Part shown: in pieces, positions 1-8,332 of the stretch | Layout: the number at the start of each line of letters is the position of its first letter | Numbering within the stretch: position 1 is the first letter of the stretch | Assembly: GCA_902489645.1 (NCBI GenBank) | Contig: CABUAW010000010.1 | Coordinates: 1-54,659, forward strand | DNA length: 54,659 nucleotides | Source of the DNA: an uncultured Lachnospiraceae bacterium | GTDB lineage: Bacteria > Bacillota > Clostridia > Lachnospirales > Lachnospiraceae | Direction of reading: 5' to 3' | Notes under the pieces: generated by a model | What the model was told of the DNA's origin: nothing | Database searches by the model: none | The model's input: only the letters and a program-made list of their open reading frames with translations | Translations under genes and position numbers: made by a program

Positions 1-216
1 CTCCGCCGCCTGCCGGGAAAGTATAGCCTCCGCCGTCTGCTGCGTCCGCCGAAGCCCGGAAACAATCACCTTATCAAAGGTCACATCCGACAGCATCCCG
101 CCCAGTTCTTCCGCCTGCCGTCGGCCATTTTCAGTAATCGGTACATCCAGACTGCCGTAATATACACGCTTTACATTGCACTCGGTTTCACCATGCCGAA
201 CCATATACAATTTCAT
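1..216 (-). CDS. cobC: Alpha-ribazole phosphatase / histidine phosphatase family, N-terminal part
   Basis: Partial gene, cut by the left edge after 72 codons. The N-terminus MKLYMVRHGETECN carries the RHGE phosphohistidine motif of the phosphoglycerate mutase-like superfamily, and a later SGLRRTQQTAE segment is the usual second conserved block. In the cobalamin pathway this family removes the phosphate from alpha-ribazole-5'-phosphate or adenosylcobalamin-5'-phosphate. The ATG lies only 1 base after the cobS stop, so it is the third gene of a cobU-cobS-cobC operon. The operon context supports CobC over a general phosphatase, but the substrate-determining C-terminal part is missing here. Confidence 0.85.
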   Translation of the reverse strand, partial: MKLYMVRHGETECNVKRVYYGSLDVPITENGRRQAEELGGMLSDVTFDKVIVSGLRRTQQTAEAILSRQAAE

Positions 217-217
217 C

Positions 218-1003
218 CTACAAAACCCCTTCCAAGACTACCAGAAGCAGCATATAAAAAATCTCAACAATCTCAGAAGCCGCCCCCAGCGTATCTCCCG
301 TCATTCCACCAATGACCTTTTCCATATGACGCCGGAATAAAAAGGCCAGGATGAAACATAAGAATACACTCATAAAAAGCACCGGAAGCCCTATGTTTGT
401 GGTACATCCAATGCCCGTCCGGATAAATCCGGCCGCCAGACACCCCGTCACCCACAAGGCCCCGACAACTGCTGAAATAACGGCAATATTCAGGGGAATC
501 CGGCCAATATAGCTTTTTCCCAAACCATTTTCCCGTGGATAATGGGCCTTATACATGCACGTACTTTGTACCATTTTCCCGGCCACCGGCGCAGCAAGCA
601 GCATAAACACCGGCATTTTGGAAGATGTTATCAATAAATACTTAAATGCAAGGTCCGCAATAGCCGCAACGACCCCAAAGGTGCCGATATGGCTGTCCTT
701 CATAATTTCCAGCATGCGTTCACGGCTTCTGGAAGAAAAAAGCGCATCCGCCGTATCACACAGCCCGTCCAGGTGAAATCCCCGTGTCATCCACAGCTCA
801 CCGAGCAGCGCCAGAGCGGCCGCCACGGAAACGGGAAAAATATGTCTGGCTCCCCAGAAGATAAGCGCCTCAAATACGGCGATGACCATTCCCACCGCCG
901 GCCAGAGAGCCACCCCCCGAATCAGACGTTCATCGCTCACTTCCACACTTTTATTGATGGGAAGGCTTGTAAATAATTGTAAAGTTAAAATTAACGTATC
1001 CAT
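218..1003 (-). CDS. cobS: Adenosylcobinamide-GDP ribazoletransferase (cobalamin synthase)
   Basis: CobS joins adenosylcobinamide-GDP to alpha-ribazole (or its phosphate), the last assembly step of adenosylcobalamin, at the membrane. The 261-aa protein is of usual length and very hydrophobic with several predicted membrane segments. The family signature GFHLDGLCDTADALF is at about residues 75-89, followed by SHIGTFG; its acidic residues are those expected to bind Mg2+. It starts 3 bases after the cobU stop with a GGAG ribosome site inside the end of cobU, indicating translational coupling. Confidence 0.96.
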   Translation of the reverse strand: MDTLILTLQLFTSLPINKSVEVSDERLIRGVALWPAVGMVIAVFEALIFWGARHIFPVSVAAALALLGELWMTRGFHLDGLCDTADALFSSRSRERMLEIMKDSHIGTFGVVAAIADLAFKYLLITSSKMPVFMLLAAPVAGKMVQSTCMYKAHYPRENGLGKSYIGRIPLNIAVISAVVGALWVTGCLAAGFIRTGIGCTTNIGLPVLFMSVFLCFILAFLFRRHMEKVIGGMTGDTLGAASEIVEIFYMLLLVVLEGVL

Positions 1004-1006
1004 AAA

Positions 1007-1576
1007 TCACTCCGCCTTAATCCGGACCGGAATACCGCTGACCACAAAATAAACCTGTTTGGCCTCAGCCGCCAGATACTGGTTCACCCGGCCAAGAATA
1101 TCCCGAAATCCCCGGCCAAGCGGCGTTTCGGGAACAACGCCCAGGCCGATTTCATCCGTCACCATGACGTAAGGTAAGCGTTTTTCCCGCACAACCGCCA
1201 TAAATCTCTGAAACATTTCTATAATATAGCGTTCTGCCGCACTGTAATCAATCTTTGCAAAATCAATATCGCCGTCTTCTGCCTTTTCCGTCATGCCGCC
1301 AATAAAATCAAAGAACAGATTTGTCACCATCGACGTCACACTGTCCAGCAAAATACCGTCATAACCCGCATAGTTTAAATGCTCCAAATCCCGATAACCT
1401 TCATGGGTTATCCACAATTCGCCCCGGCGTTCCCTGTGTTTTTCCACACGGCGGGCCATTTCTTCATCAAAAACCTTGCCCGTTGCCACGTAGAGCCTCC
1501 GGCCGCCCATGGCTTCGACAAGTTTTTCACCGTATTCACTTTTTCCGCTCCGGCAGCCGCCTGTCACTAAAATCAT
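1007..1576 (-). CDS. cobU: Adenosylcobinamide kinase / adenosylcobinamide-phosphate guanylyltransferase
   Basis: CobU phosphorylates adenosylcobinamide and transfers GMP to it, supplying the substrate of CobS encoded just downstream. The P-loop GGCRSGKS lies a few residues from the start, and YVATGKVFDEEM and VTDEIGLGVVP are the other conserved family blocks. The open frame extends upstream to 1609, but the ATG at 1574-1576 follows GGGAGAGGG at proper spacing and begins directly at MILVTGG, so I take it (189 aa). The upstream extension would run through a palindrome (1592-1609) and is unlikely to be translated. First gene of the cobU-cobS-cobC operon. Confidence 0.94.
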   Translation of the reverse strand: MILVTGGCRSGKSEYGEKLVEAMGGRRLYVATGKVFDEEMARRVEKHRERRGELWITHEGYRDLEHLNYAGYDGILLDSVTSMVTNLFFDFIGGMTEKAEDGDIDFAKIDYSAAERYIIEMFQRFMAVVREKRLPYVMVTDEIGLGVVPETPLGRGFRDILGRVNQYLAAEAKQVYFVVSGIPVRIKAE

Positions 1577-1591
1577 AGACCCTCTCCCGCT

Positions 1592-1609
1592 GTGCTGTCC
1601 AGACAGCAC
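1592..1609. repeat. 18-bp inverted repeat just upstream of cobU
   Basis: GTGCTGTC and GACAGCAC arms of 8 bp around a 2-bp centre, ending about 15 bases before the cobU start codon. It can form a short RNA hairpin immediately 5' of the ribosome binding site or act as a protein-binding dyad. It has no T-run, so it is not a terminator. Its role is unknown. Confidence 0.5.
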
Positions 1610-1629
1610 TTTCTATTCACTATTGAATA

Positions 1630-1668
1630 AAAATCGGCTGTCAGGGATATCCCCATCCGCTGACAGCC
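1630..1668 (-). terminator. Intrinsic terminator after trpS
   Basis: Arms GGCTGTCAG and CTGACAGCC (9 bp) enclose a GC-containing loop; on the minus strand the stem is followed by GATTTTTATT. It lies just after the trpS stop and separates the glmM-arsR-trpS operon from the cob genes. Confidence 0.85.
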
Positions 1669-1683
1669 AATTTTATTATTGTT

Positions 1684-2772
1684 TTATTTTTCAGCAAATC
1701 GTTTGGCCTGCTCCGCAATCAACTGAGCATCCTCGAAATAATTAATCTTCATCGCCCGCTTGACTTCTTCCAGCGTTTTGGCTGCAACCTTCTGGGCCTC
1801 AATGCTTCCCTTACGGAGAATCTCATAAATTTCAGGAATCTGTTTTTCAAGTTCCTTTCTCCGGGCGCGAATTGGCTCCAGTTCTTCCTGCATAATATTG
1901 TTCAGGAAACGTTTTACCTTTACATCGCCAAGTCCGCCGCGGCGGTAATGCGCCTTCAAAGCGTCCAGATTTTCATATTCCGGCCAGAATTTCTCAAAAT
2001 GCTCATCCCGGCAGAACGCATCCAGATAGGTAAATACCGCATTTCCCTCAACGCATCCCGGGTCGGACACCTTCAGATGGTTCGGGTCGGTGAACATACC
2101 CATAATTTTTTTCTTAACTTCTTCCTCTGTATCCGAAAGATAAATACAGTTATTCAGAGATTTGCTCATCTTTGCCTTTCCGTCAGTTCCCGGCAAACGG
2201 CAGCATACTTCACTCTCAGGAATAAGAGCTTCCGGCTCAACCAGCACTTCATCATAAACCGAATTGAATTTGCGGACAATCTCTCTTGTCTGCTCAATCA
2301 TCGGAAGCTGGTCCTCGCCAACCGGTACCGTTGTCGCCTTAAATGCGGTAATATCCGAAGCCTGGCTGATTGGATAGGTAAAGAAACCCACCGGAATACT
2401 GGTTTCGAAATTACGCATCTGTATTTCGGCTTTAACCGTCGGATTTCTCTGGAGACGGGAAACCGTTACAAGATTCATGTAATAGCAGGTCAATTCTGTC
2501 AGCGCCGGTACCTGAGACTGGATAAAAAGCGTGGATTTTTCCGGGTCCAAACCGCAGGAGAGATAATCCAATGCCACCTCAATAATGTTCTGACGTACTT
2601 TCTCAGGATTATCCGCATTATCCGTCAACGCCTGAGCATCCGCAATCATAATAAAAATTTTGTCGTATTCCCCGGAATTCTGAAGCTCTACCCGGCGTTT
2701 CAGGGAACCTACATAATGTCCTACATGAAGCCGGCCTGTCGGACGGTCTCCGGTTAAAATAATCTTTTCCAT
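1684..2772 (-). CDS. trpS: Tryptophanyl-tRNA synthetase
   Basis: Class I aminoacyl-tRNA synthetase charging tRNA-Trp in the cytoplasm. The HIGH-type motif RLHVGHYVGS is near residue 20 and the KMSKS motif KMSKSLNN near residue 205; both ATP-binding signatures are intact. About 362 aa, slightly longer than the ~330 aa of many bacterial TrpS. Two ATGs are possible (2778 and 2772); the second sits 9 bases from AAGGAG and is preferred. It lies 21 bases after the ArsR gene and is the last gene of that operon. No T-box leader precedes it, so its expression probably depends on the upstream glmM promoter. Confidence 0.96.
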   Translation of the reverse strand: MEKIILTGDRPTGRLHVGHYVGSLKRRVELQNSGEYDKIFIMIADAQALTDNADNPEKVRQNIIEVALDYLSCGLDPEKSTLFIQSQVPALTELTCYYMNLVTVSRLQRNPTVKAEIQMRNFETSIPVGFFTYPISQASDITAFKATTVPVGEDQLPMIEQTREIVRKFNSVYDEVLVEPEALIPESEVCCRLPGTDGKAKMSKSLNNCIYLSDTEEEVKKKIMGMFTDPNHLKVSDPGCVEGNAVFTYLDAFCRDEHFEKFWPEYENLDALKAHYRRGGLGDVKVKRFLNNIMQEELEPIRARRKELEKQIPEIYEILRKGSIEAQKVAAKTLEEVKRAMKINYFEDAQLIAEQAKRFAEK

Positions 2773-2793
2773 TGTCATCTACTCCTTGATTCT

Positions 2794-3117
2794 TTATTCT
2801 TCCATCACGTGGTCAAAGGCCACCTTAAACATTTCCTGGATATGCTCATCTGCCAGAGAATAATAACGCACCTTGCCGTCCCGGCGTGTCTTTACCAGTC
2901 TGGCCTGCTTTAACAGCCGGAGCTGATGGGACACGGCGGATTGATTCATCTCAAGCAACTGGGCCAGGTCTCCCACACACAGCTCGGATTGGCTCAATGC
3001 ACAGATGATTTTTGCCCGGGTCGAATCCCCGAAGGCCTTGAACAGTTCCGCCACTTCAAATAAGTCATCCTCCGGCGGCATAGCATTTCTTACCTGTTCA
3101 ACCAGACTGTCTCCCAT
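2794..3117 (-). CDS. ArsR/SmtB-family metal-responsive repressor with alpha-5 zinc-site residues
   Basis: 107-aa winged-helix regulator. The helix-turn-helix is in the middle (LAQLLEMNQSAVSHQLRLLK) with the usual ArsR wing RRDGKVRYYSL after it. The C-terminal helix ADEHIQEMFKVAFDHVMEE has the D-x-H...H-x-x-E spacing of the alpha-5 zinc site known from SmtB, while the alpha-3 CxC motif is only a single Cys (ELCVGD). This suggests Zn(II) or Co(II) sensing. It starts 5 bases after the glmM stop and is followed by trpS, with no metal transporter beside it, so its target is not evident from context. Confidence 0.9.
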   Translation of the reverse strand: MGDSLVEQVRNAMPPEDDLFEVAELFKAFGDSTRAKIICALSQSELCVGDLAQLLEMNQSAVSHQLRLLKQARLVKTRRDGKVRYYSLADEHIQEMFKVAFDHVMEE

Positions 3118-3122
3118 GTTCT

Positions 3123-4475
3123 CTACTTCCCTTCAATTGCATGGCCCTTGGCCTTTAAAACATCTACTACCTGATACACATACTTATGGCAGATTTCATC
3201 CGTTTCCGCCTCCACCATAACCCGCAGCAAAGGTTCCGTTCCGCTTTCTCTCACAAGGATACGTCCCGTATTTCCAAGAGCTTCCTCCACCGCTTTTACC
3301 GCAGCCTGAACGTCCCCATCCTGTTCCGCGGCCGTTTTATCTTTTACCTTTACATTCACAAGCAATTGCGGGTAAATCTTCACCGGTTTAATCAATTCCG
3401 AAAGTTTCGCCTTTTTCTCAAGCATAACCTCCATAATCTTCAGGGAGGTCAAAATACCGTCCCCGGTTGTCGCCAGCTTACTGAAAATAATATGCCCCGA
3501 CTGTTCACCGCCGATGGAATGACCATTCTGCATCATATTTTCATATACGTATTTATCGCCAACGGCTGTCTTTTCATAACGAATCCCTTCTTTATCCAGC
3601 GCGAGATATAACCCAAAATTAGACATCACCGTTGTAACAATCGTGTCATTATTCAATTTGCCGTTTTCATGCATATATTTACCGCAGACATACATAATTA
3701 AATCGCCGTCCACAATATGCCCCTCATCATCTATGGCAATACAGCGGTCCGCATCACCATCGTAGGCAAAGCCCACGTCAAGCCCCTTTTCAACCACATA
3801 TTTCTGAAGAACCTCGATATGGGTAGAGCCACAGTTCATGTTGATGTTCGTACCATCCGGTTCGGCGTTAATCACATAGGTTTTTGCGCCCAACGCATCA
3901 AATACACTTTTGGCAATCGATGAAGCCGAACCATTGGAACAATCCAAACCAACCTTTTTATCCTTAAAGGAACGGGTTGCCGTGGAAATGAGATGTCCGA
4001 TATAACGGTTTCTTCCCATGGCATAATCCACTGTCCGTCCGATATTCTCACGGGTTGCCAGCGGAAGCTCTTCGGTTTTCCCATCGATGTAATCCTCAAT
4101 GAGCTGTTCCACATCGGCGCTCATCTTGTGCCCCATGGCATTGATGATTTTAATGCCGTTATCATAGAACGGATTGTGACTGGCCGAAATCATAATGCCG
4201 CAGTCAAATTCCTCCGTCCGCACGACATAAGAGACACTCGGCGTCGTCGTCACGTGAAGCAAATAGGCATCCGCACCGCTGGCTGTCAGTCCGGCGGCCA
4301 GTGCATACTCAAACATATAACTGGAACGCCGCGTATCTTTGCCAATAACAATGTTGGCCTTATGCTCTTTTCCAAAATAATATCCTAAAAATCGTCCAAC
4401 CTTAAAAGCATGTTCCACCGTCAGCGTCTTATTTGCTTCGCCGCGGAAACCATCTGTCCCAAAATATTTTCCCAT
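3123..4475 (-). CDS. glmM: Phosphoglucosamine mutase
   Basis: Interconverts glucosamine-6-phosphate and glucosamine-1-phosphate for UDP-GlcNAc and cell-wall synthesis. All four phosphohexomutase signatures are present: the phosphoserine loop ISASHNPFYDNG (Ser99 as the likely phosphorylated residue), the Mg2+ loop YDGDADRC, the sugar-binding GGEQSGHI, and the phosphate-binding RESGTEPLLRVM near the C-terminus. 450 aa is the normal length. In many Firmicutes glmM follows cdaA-ybbR; here it is the first gene of an operon with an ArsR regulator and trpS instead. Confidence 0.97.
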   Translation of the reverse strand: MGKYFGTDGFRGEANKTLTVEHAFKVGRFLGYYFGKEHKANIVIGKDTRRSSYMFEYALAAGLTASGADAYLLHVTTTPSVSYVVRTEEFDCGIMISASHNPFYDNGIKIINAMGHKMSADVEQLIEDYIDGKTEELPLATRENIGRTVDYAMGRNRYIGHLISTATRSFKDKKVGLDCSNGSASSIAKSVFDALGAKTYVINAEPDGTNINMNCGSTHIEVLQKYVVEKGLDVGFAYDGDADRCIAIDDEGHIVDGDLIMYVCGKYMHENGKLNNDTIVTTVMSNFGLYLALDKEGIRYEKTAVGDKYVYENMMQNGHSIGGEQSGHIIFSKLATTGDGILTSLKIMEVMLEKKAKLSELIKPVKIYPQLLVNVKVKDKTAAEQDGDVQAAVKAVEEALGNTGRILVRESGTEPLLRVMVEAETDEICHKYVYQVVDVLKAKGHAIEGK

Positions 4476-4516
4476 AATTCTTATTCACTCCCAAGAAAAA
4501 TTCACTCATGGTTATT

Positions 4517-4525
4517 ACTATACCA
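4517..4525 (-). promoter_or_regulatory. Extended -10 promoter element for glmM
   Basis: On the minus strand TGGTATAGT matches an extended -10 (TGn plus TATAGT) about 40 bases before the glmM ATG. No clear -35 is seen, which is compatible with an extended -10 promoter. Confidence 0.4.
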
Positions 4526-4564
4526 TAGTTTTATAGATTTTTCACTGTTTTTATTTTTTTACAC

Positions 4565-4592
4565 TTGACATGTATTTTATTTGTGATAGTAT
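4565..4592 (+). promoter_or_regulatory. Promoter for the trhA-like gene
   Basis: TTGACA at 4565-4570, then a 16-bp spacer and TAGTAT at 4587-4592; an alternative -10, TATCAT, lies at 4590-4595. About 85 bases remain to the ATG at 4680. Confidence 0.55.
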
Positions 4593-4679
4593 CATATTAT
4601 AGATTATGTAGTTTTGATTACTACGTGTTGTCGCAAAGGTGCGTATTTGATACAAATTGCAGAACAGGAAGGTGATATT

Positions 4680-5345
4680 ATGAAGTTTAAACCGAAAGAC
4701 CCCGGCAGCGCAATTACCCATTTTATCGGCTGGCTCATGGCTTTACTCGCCGCCGTACCGCTGATTGTCCGGGCCTGCACAGCGCCGGATATGGTTCATG
4801 TTATTTCATTAAGTATTTTTATTGTCAGCATGCTTTTACTATATGCGGCAAGTACCCTGTATCATTCATTGGACATTAATGAAAAAATCAATAAACGTCT
4901 GAAAAAATTTGACCATATGATGATATCCGTGCTTATCGCAGGAACCTACACGCCGGTATGCCTCATCGCCATCCGGGGAACGTTAGGATACACCCTTTTA
5001 GCCATCGTATGGGGCATCGCCATTTTCGGCATTATCCTGAAGGCCTTTTGGGTAAACTGTCCGAAATGGATTTCCTCCGTACTCTATATCGGTATGGGCT
5101 GGACCTGTGTCCTCGCATTTACTCAGATATTAAACAGCCTGTCCAGAGAAGCCTTTATGTGGCTTCTGACCGGCGGTATCATCTACACTGTCGGCGGTGT
5201 TATTTATGCTTTAAAGCTTCCGATTTTCAACAGCCGCCACAAAAATTTCGGCTCCCACGAAATCTTTCATCTCTTCGTGATGGGCGGCAGCTTCTGTCAC
5301 TTCATACTGATGTATAAGTTTCTGGCCGTTATGCCGATTTATTAA
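4680..5345 (+). CDS. trhA: Hemolysin III / TrhA family membrane protein
   Basis: 221-aa integral membrane protein with about seven hydrophobic segments, related to PAQR/adiponectin-receptor proteins. Conserved blocks: YAASTLYHS (first His), FDHMMISVLIAGTYTPVCL, and the C-terminal HEIFHLFVMGGSFCHF with the His residues expected to hold a metal. The open frame extends upstream to 4614, but AGGAAGGTGA lies directly before the ATG at 4680 and the family N-terminus begins there. Despite the name, hemolysis is not the established native role; membrane homeostasis is proposed for TrhA homologues. Monocistronic, with its own promoter and terminator. Confidence 0.92.
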   Translation: MKFKPKDPGSAITHFIGWLMALLAAVPLIVRACTAPDMVHVISLSIFIVSMLLLYAASTLYHSLDINEKINKRLKKFDHMMISVLIAGTYTPVCLIAIRGTLGYTLLAIVWGIAIFGIILKAFWVNCPKWISSVLYIGMGWTCVLAFTQILNSLSREAFMWLLTGGIIYTVGGVIYALKLPIFNSRHKNFGSHEIFHLFVMGGSFCHFILMYKFLAVMPIY

Positions 5346-5370
5346 ACTTTCGATGGATTTAAAATGAAAC

Positions 5371-5425
5371 AGGATGTCGGGGTATTCGTATTTTACATGA
5401 TACGAATTCCTCCGGCATCCTTTTT
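5371..5425 (+). terminator. Intrinsic terminator after trhA
   Basis: Long hairpin: arms AGGATGTCGG...TATTCGTA and TACGAAT...CCGGCATCCT, followed on the plus strand by TTTTT. It separates trhA from the convergent thiD. Confidence 0.8.
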
Positions 5426-5448
5426 ACCTGTAAATCCCTCAATGGATT

Positions 5449-6237
5449 TTATTTTCCTGTGATACGATAGGCATGATTCAGCGGTCCGCTGCCCTTTCCC
5501 AAATCAAGACCGTCTTTAAGGGCTCCCGTAATATAGTCCTTCGCATTTTTTACACTGGCTTTCATGTCATAGCCCAGGGCCAGATTGCTGGCGATGGCCG
5601 ATGAAAGGGTACAACCGGTACCATGGGTATTCGGATTATCCACCCGCTCGCCCCGATACCAGAGAATCTCCCCGTTATCATAGAGCAAATCATCGGCGGT
5701 TTCGGTGAGATGCCCGCCTTTAATCAGCACGCAGCCCTTCAGATTTTTTCCTATAATTTCCGCTGCCCGGACCATATCCTCCGTGGACTTAATTTCAAAT
5801 CCGCAAAGACACTCGGCCTCCGGAATATTCGGCGTAATGATATCGGCCAGAGGCAGAAGCTTTGTCACTAAAGTCTCCTGAGCATCCGGACTCATTAACG
5901 CACAGCCGCTGGTGGAAACCATGACCGGGTCCACAACAATATTCTCGGCCCGATGTTCTTTTAGTTTTTCCGCAATTTTCTCAATGATACCGATATTGGA
6001 CACCATGCCGATTTTCACCGCGTCCGGCCGGATATCGTTAAAAATACAATCCATCTGCTCGCCGACAAATTCCGGCGTCGCTTCCAGCACGCCATAAACC
6101 CCCGTTGTGTTCTGGGCTGTTAATGCGGTAATCGCGCTCATCGCATAAACTCCGTGCGCCATCATCGTTTTAATGTCCGCCTGAATCCCCGCGCCGCCGC
6201 TGGAATCAGAGCCCGCAATCGTCACTACTTTTTTCAT
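5449..6237 (-). CDS. thiD: Hydroxymethylpyrimidine/phosphomethylpyrimidine kinase
   Basis: Phosphorylates HMP and HMP-phosphate for thiamine biosynthesis. Ribokinase-like fold: the N-terminal VVTIAGSDSSGGAGIQADIKT is typical of ThiD, QNTTGVYGV follows, and the C-terminal NTHGTGCTLSSAIA holds the GTGC anion hole with the catalytic Cys/Asp region. 262 aa is normal. It lies 19 bases after the cardiolipin synthase stop on the same strand and is probably co-transcribed with it. No TPP riboswitch is visible upstream. A pyridoxal-kinase role for the same fold is possible but less likely given the ThiD-type start. Confidence 0.93.
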   Translation of the reverse strand: MKKVVTIAGSDSSGGAGIQADIKTMMAHGVYAMSAITALTAQNTTGVYGVLEATPEFVGEQMDCIFNDIRPDAVKIGMVSNIGIIEKIAEKLKEHRAENIVVDPVMVSTSGCALMSPDAQETLVTKLLPLADIITPNIPEAECLCGFEIKSTEDMVRAAEIIGKNLKGCVLIKGGHLTETADDLLYDNGEILWYRGERVDNPNTHGTGCTLSSAIASNLALGYDMKASVKNAKDYITGALKDGLDLGKGSGPLNHAYRITGK

Positions 6238-6256
6238 ATTGTATTCAACCCCCGTA

Positions 6257-7789
6257 TTATAATAATGGTGAAAAAATTCTCAATACCCACTGGACACATT
6301 TCTGCCATACCGGACGCCTTTTCCATTCATCCAGACTGATGCGCTCACTTTTGCGCATCGTCTCCAGAAAGTCTTCCTTCATTTCCATGACCGCCGGAAC
6401 CTCCGTCATCAATACGCCACATTCATAATGGAGATAAAAACTCCGGTAATCCATATTAATGGTACCGCAGACACCGCACTCGTCATCCGAAATCACATTT
6501 TTCGCATGAATAAAGCCCGGTTCATACTCATAAATCCGTATACCATTTTCCATAAGCCGCCCATAATTCGATATATTGACCATATAAACATACCACTTAT
6601 CGTAATGGCGCGGCGTGATAATCCGTACATCCACACCGCTTCGGGACGCCCGACAAAGGTCGTCAACCATCCGGTTATCCAAAACCAGATACGGCGTTGT
6701 AAAATAAATATAATCTCTGGCCTTATTAATCAAATGGGTATACATTTCCTCAATCGGATTATCCGGATTATTCGCCGGACCATCCGCCACCGGCTGGACA
6801 TATCCCGGCGCATCCACTGAAATCGTCGGACGGTATTTATTATAATCCAGCTGCTCTTTCTCCTTTGAAAGCTCCCACATCTCCAAAAAGATTTCTGTCA
6901 GCCCCCAAACGCCGTCGCCTTCCAGGCGGATGGCCGTATCCTTCCAGTGACCAAACCGTTCAATAATATTCGCATATTCATCCGCCAGATTGACGCCGCC
7001 AGTATACCCGATATTTCCGTCAATTATGGCAATTTTCTGATGATTCCGGTAATTAAAGGTCAGACGGGACACATCCTTCACAATCGGCGCAAAAATGCTG
7101 ACCCGGATGCCAAGTTTTGCCAGTTCATGCCGAATCTCATCTCCGTCCATAAACAGGCAGCCGAAATCGTCCAAAAGCAGACGGACTTCGACTTTTTCCG
7201 CCGCTTTGCGTGCCAATACGTCTTTCAGCCGGTCCCATATTTCACCGTTGGATACGATAAAATACTCCATAAAGATAAATTTTTCTGCCCGTTCCAAATC
7301 TTCAAAAAGGGCGTCAAATTTCTTTTCCCCCACCTCAAAGTAACGGACGGAAGTATTTTTGTAGAGCGAAAAGCCCTCATGGACCAGATAACGGCTGACC
7401 TGGGCTTTATTCGGATGCATTTCCGATAATTCGGCCAGAATGGCCGGGTCCTGCTGCTTATATTCCCTGCCCTTCTCCGATATGCTTTTATATTTTTTAT
7501 AAAAGGCGCTGTTTGTACGCTTGCGGCCCCACATAAAATAAAGGCAATAACCGAATACCGGGAGCGCCAGAATAATGACAATCCAGAATGAATTAAAGGA
7601 CGACGAATTATCGACCAGCGCAAAGACCACTGCGATACTGACAATTTCAATCAGAAGATAGGCCCAGGAGGCATATTCCTGAAGCAGCCGCACCAGCAAA
7701 AACATCGTTAAGACCTGTAAGATTACCGAAACTAATACAATGGCTGTCCGTACAAGAACCGAAGTCCTCTTTTTTAAGATGTTATTCAT
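6257..7789 (-). CDS. cls: Cardiolipin synthase (phospholipase D family)
   Basis: Transfers phosphatidyl groups between phosphatidylglycerols to make cardiolipin at the membrane. Two N-terminal membrane helices (about residues 10-60) and a conserved FGYCLYFMWGR stretch precede two PLD domains. The first HKD motif is HQKIAIIDG near residue 250, the second HAKNVISDD near residue 425. About 510 aa, as expected. I use the ATG at 7787-7789 because GGGAGAGG lies 6 bases before it; the upstream in-frame start at 7813 lacks such a site. The start overlaps the stop of the GIY-YIG gene by 8 bp, suggesting coupling. Confidence 0.94.
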   Translation of the reverse strand: MNNILKKRTSVLVRTAIVLVSVILQVLTMFLLVRLLQEYASWAYLLIEIVSIAVVFALVDNSSSFNSFWIVIILALPVFGYCLYFMWGRKRTNSAFYKKYKSISEKGREYKQQDPAILAELSEMHPNKAQVSRYLVHEGFSLYKNTSVRYFEVGEKKFDALFEDLERAEKFIFMEYFIVSNGEIWDRLKDVLARKAAEKVEVRLLLDDFGCLFMDGDEIRHELAKLGIRVSIFAPIVKDVSRLTFNYRNHQKIAIIDGNIGYTGGVNLADEYANIIERFGHWKDTAIRLEGDGVWGLTEIFLEMWELSKEKEQLDYNKYRPTISVDAPGYVQPVADGPANNPDNPIEEMYTHLINKARDYIYFTTPYLVLDNRMVDDLCRASRSGVDVRIITPRHYDKWYVYMVNISNYGRLMENGIRIYEYEPGFIHAKNVISDDECGVCGTINMDYRSFYLHYECGVLMTEVPAVMEMKEDFLETMRKSERISLDEWKRRPVWQKCVQWVLRIFSPLL

Positions 7790-8042
7790 AAGCTGCCTCT
7801 CCCCGCTGTGCAATTAACCGAAGCTTTTGCCGGCGATTCAACTGCTTAATGGCATATTCCCGCCGCATAGCCTCCTCTTTTGTTTCTACGCATTCATAAT
7901 AAACCAGTTCCACCGGCCTTCTGCTCCGGGTATACTTCGCTCCCCGCCCCTCATTGTGCGCCTGAATCCGCTGATTCAGATGATTGGTCCACCCGGTATA
8001 AAGAGAACCGTCACTGCATTTTAAAATATATGTATAGTTCAT
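7782..8042 (-). CDS. GIY-YIG nuclease domain protein (UPF0213/YhbQ type)
   Basis: 86-aa single-domain protein. YTYILKCSDGSLYTGWT is the GIY-YIG core, HNEGRGAKYTRSRRPVELVY and KEEAMRREYAIK follow, containing the Arg and Glu expected in the active site. This group (YhbQ-like) is widespread in bacteria; nuclease activity on DNA is plausible but the physiological role is unsettled. It is the first gene of a short operon with cls and thiD, which may be coincidental packaging. Confidence 0.9.
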   Translation of the reverse strand: MNYTYILKCSDGSLYTGWTNHLNQRIQAHNEGRGAKYTRSRRPVELVYYECVETKEEAMRREYAIKQLNRRQKLRLIAQRGEAAYE

Positions 8043-8119
8043 GGCTTCCTTTCCAGTAAATGTATCATGGTTTACAGAAGTAATTATATCGGATTACGTT
8101 CCCAATTTCAACCAGATGA

Positions 8120-8153
8120 ATGAAAAAAGGGCATTGCCGCCATGGCAATGCCC
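8120..8153 (-). terminator. Strong intrinsic terminator downstream of the M23 gene
   Basis: Perfect 10-bp stem GGGCATTGCC / GGCAATGCCC with a 5-base loop; on the minus strand it is followed by TTTTTTCATT. It lies about 180 bases after the M23 stop. The stretch 8154-8332 in between contains two GC-rich self-complementary patches (8202-8213 and 8322-8333) and no gene I can support. Confidence 0.88.
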
Positions 8154-8332
8154 CGCTATATAAAGCAGCCGATGAAAATACAGTATTTATTCAAATGTCT
8201 GGCCCGGGCCGGTAATACCAGAAGAGTTGTAATATAATCGGCAGCATATTTTCCAATATGTATCACCGATTCATCATCGCCTGCTCTATATCTTATGTGA
8301 TTTTTCCGGTTTGGTGACTGGGCCCCGGCCCA

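Noticed and set aside
1577..1609. Longer N-terminus for CobU
   Set aside because: It would cross a perfect palindrome, lacks a ribosome site and adds residues the family does not have.
1948..2757. Long plus-strand frame opposite trpS, and similar antisense frames elsewhere (for example 12974-13882, 31321-32007)
   Set aside because: These are shadows of the genes on the other strand: no ribosome sites, low-complexity or Arg/His/Phe-rich composition and no recognisable domains.
6238..6256. TPP riboswitch for thiD
   Set aside because: There are only 19 bases between cls and thiD, too few for an aptamer.
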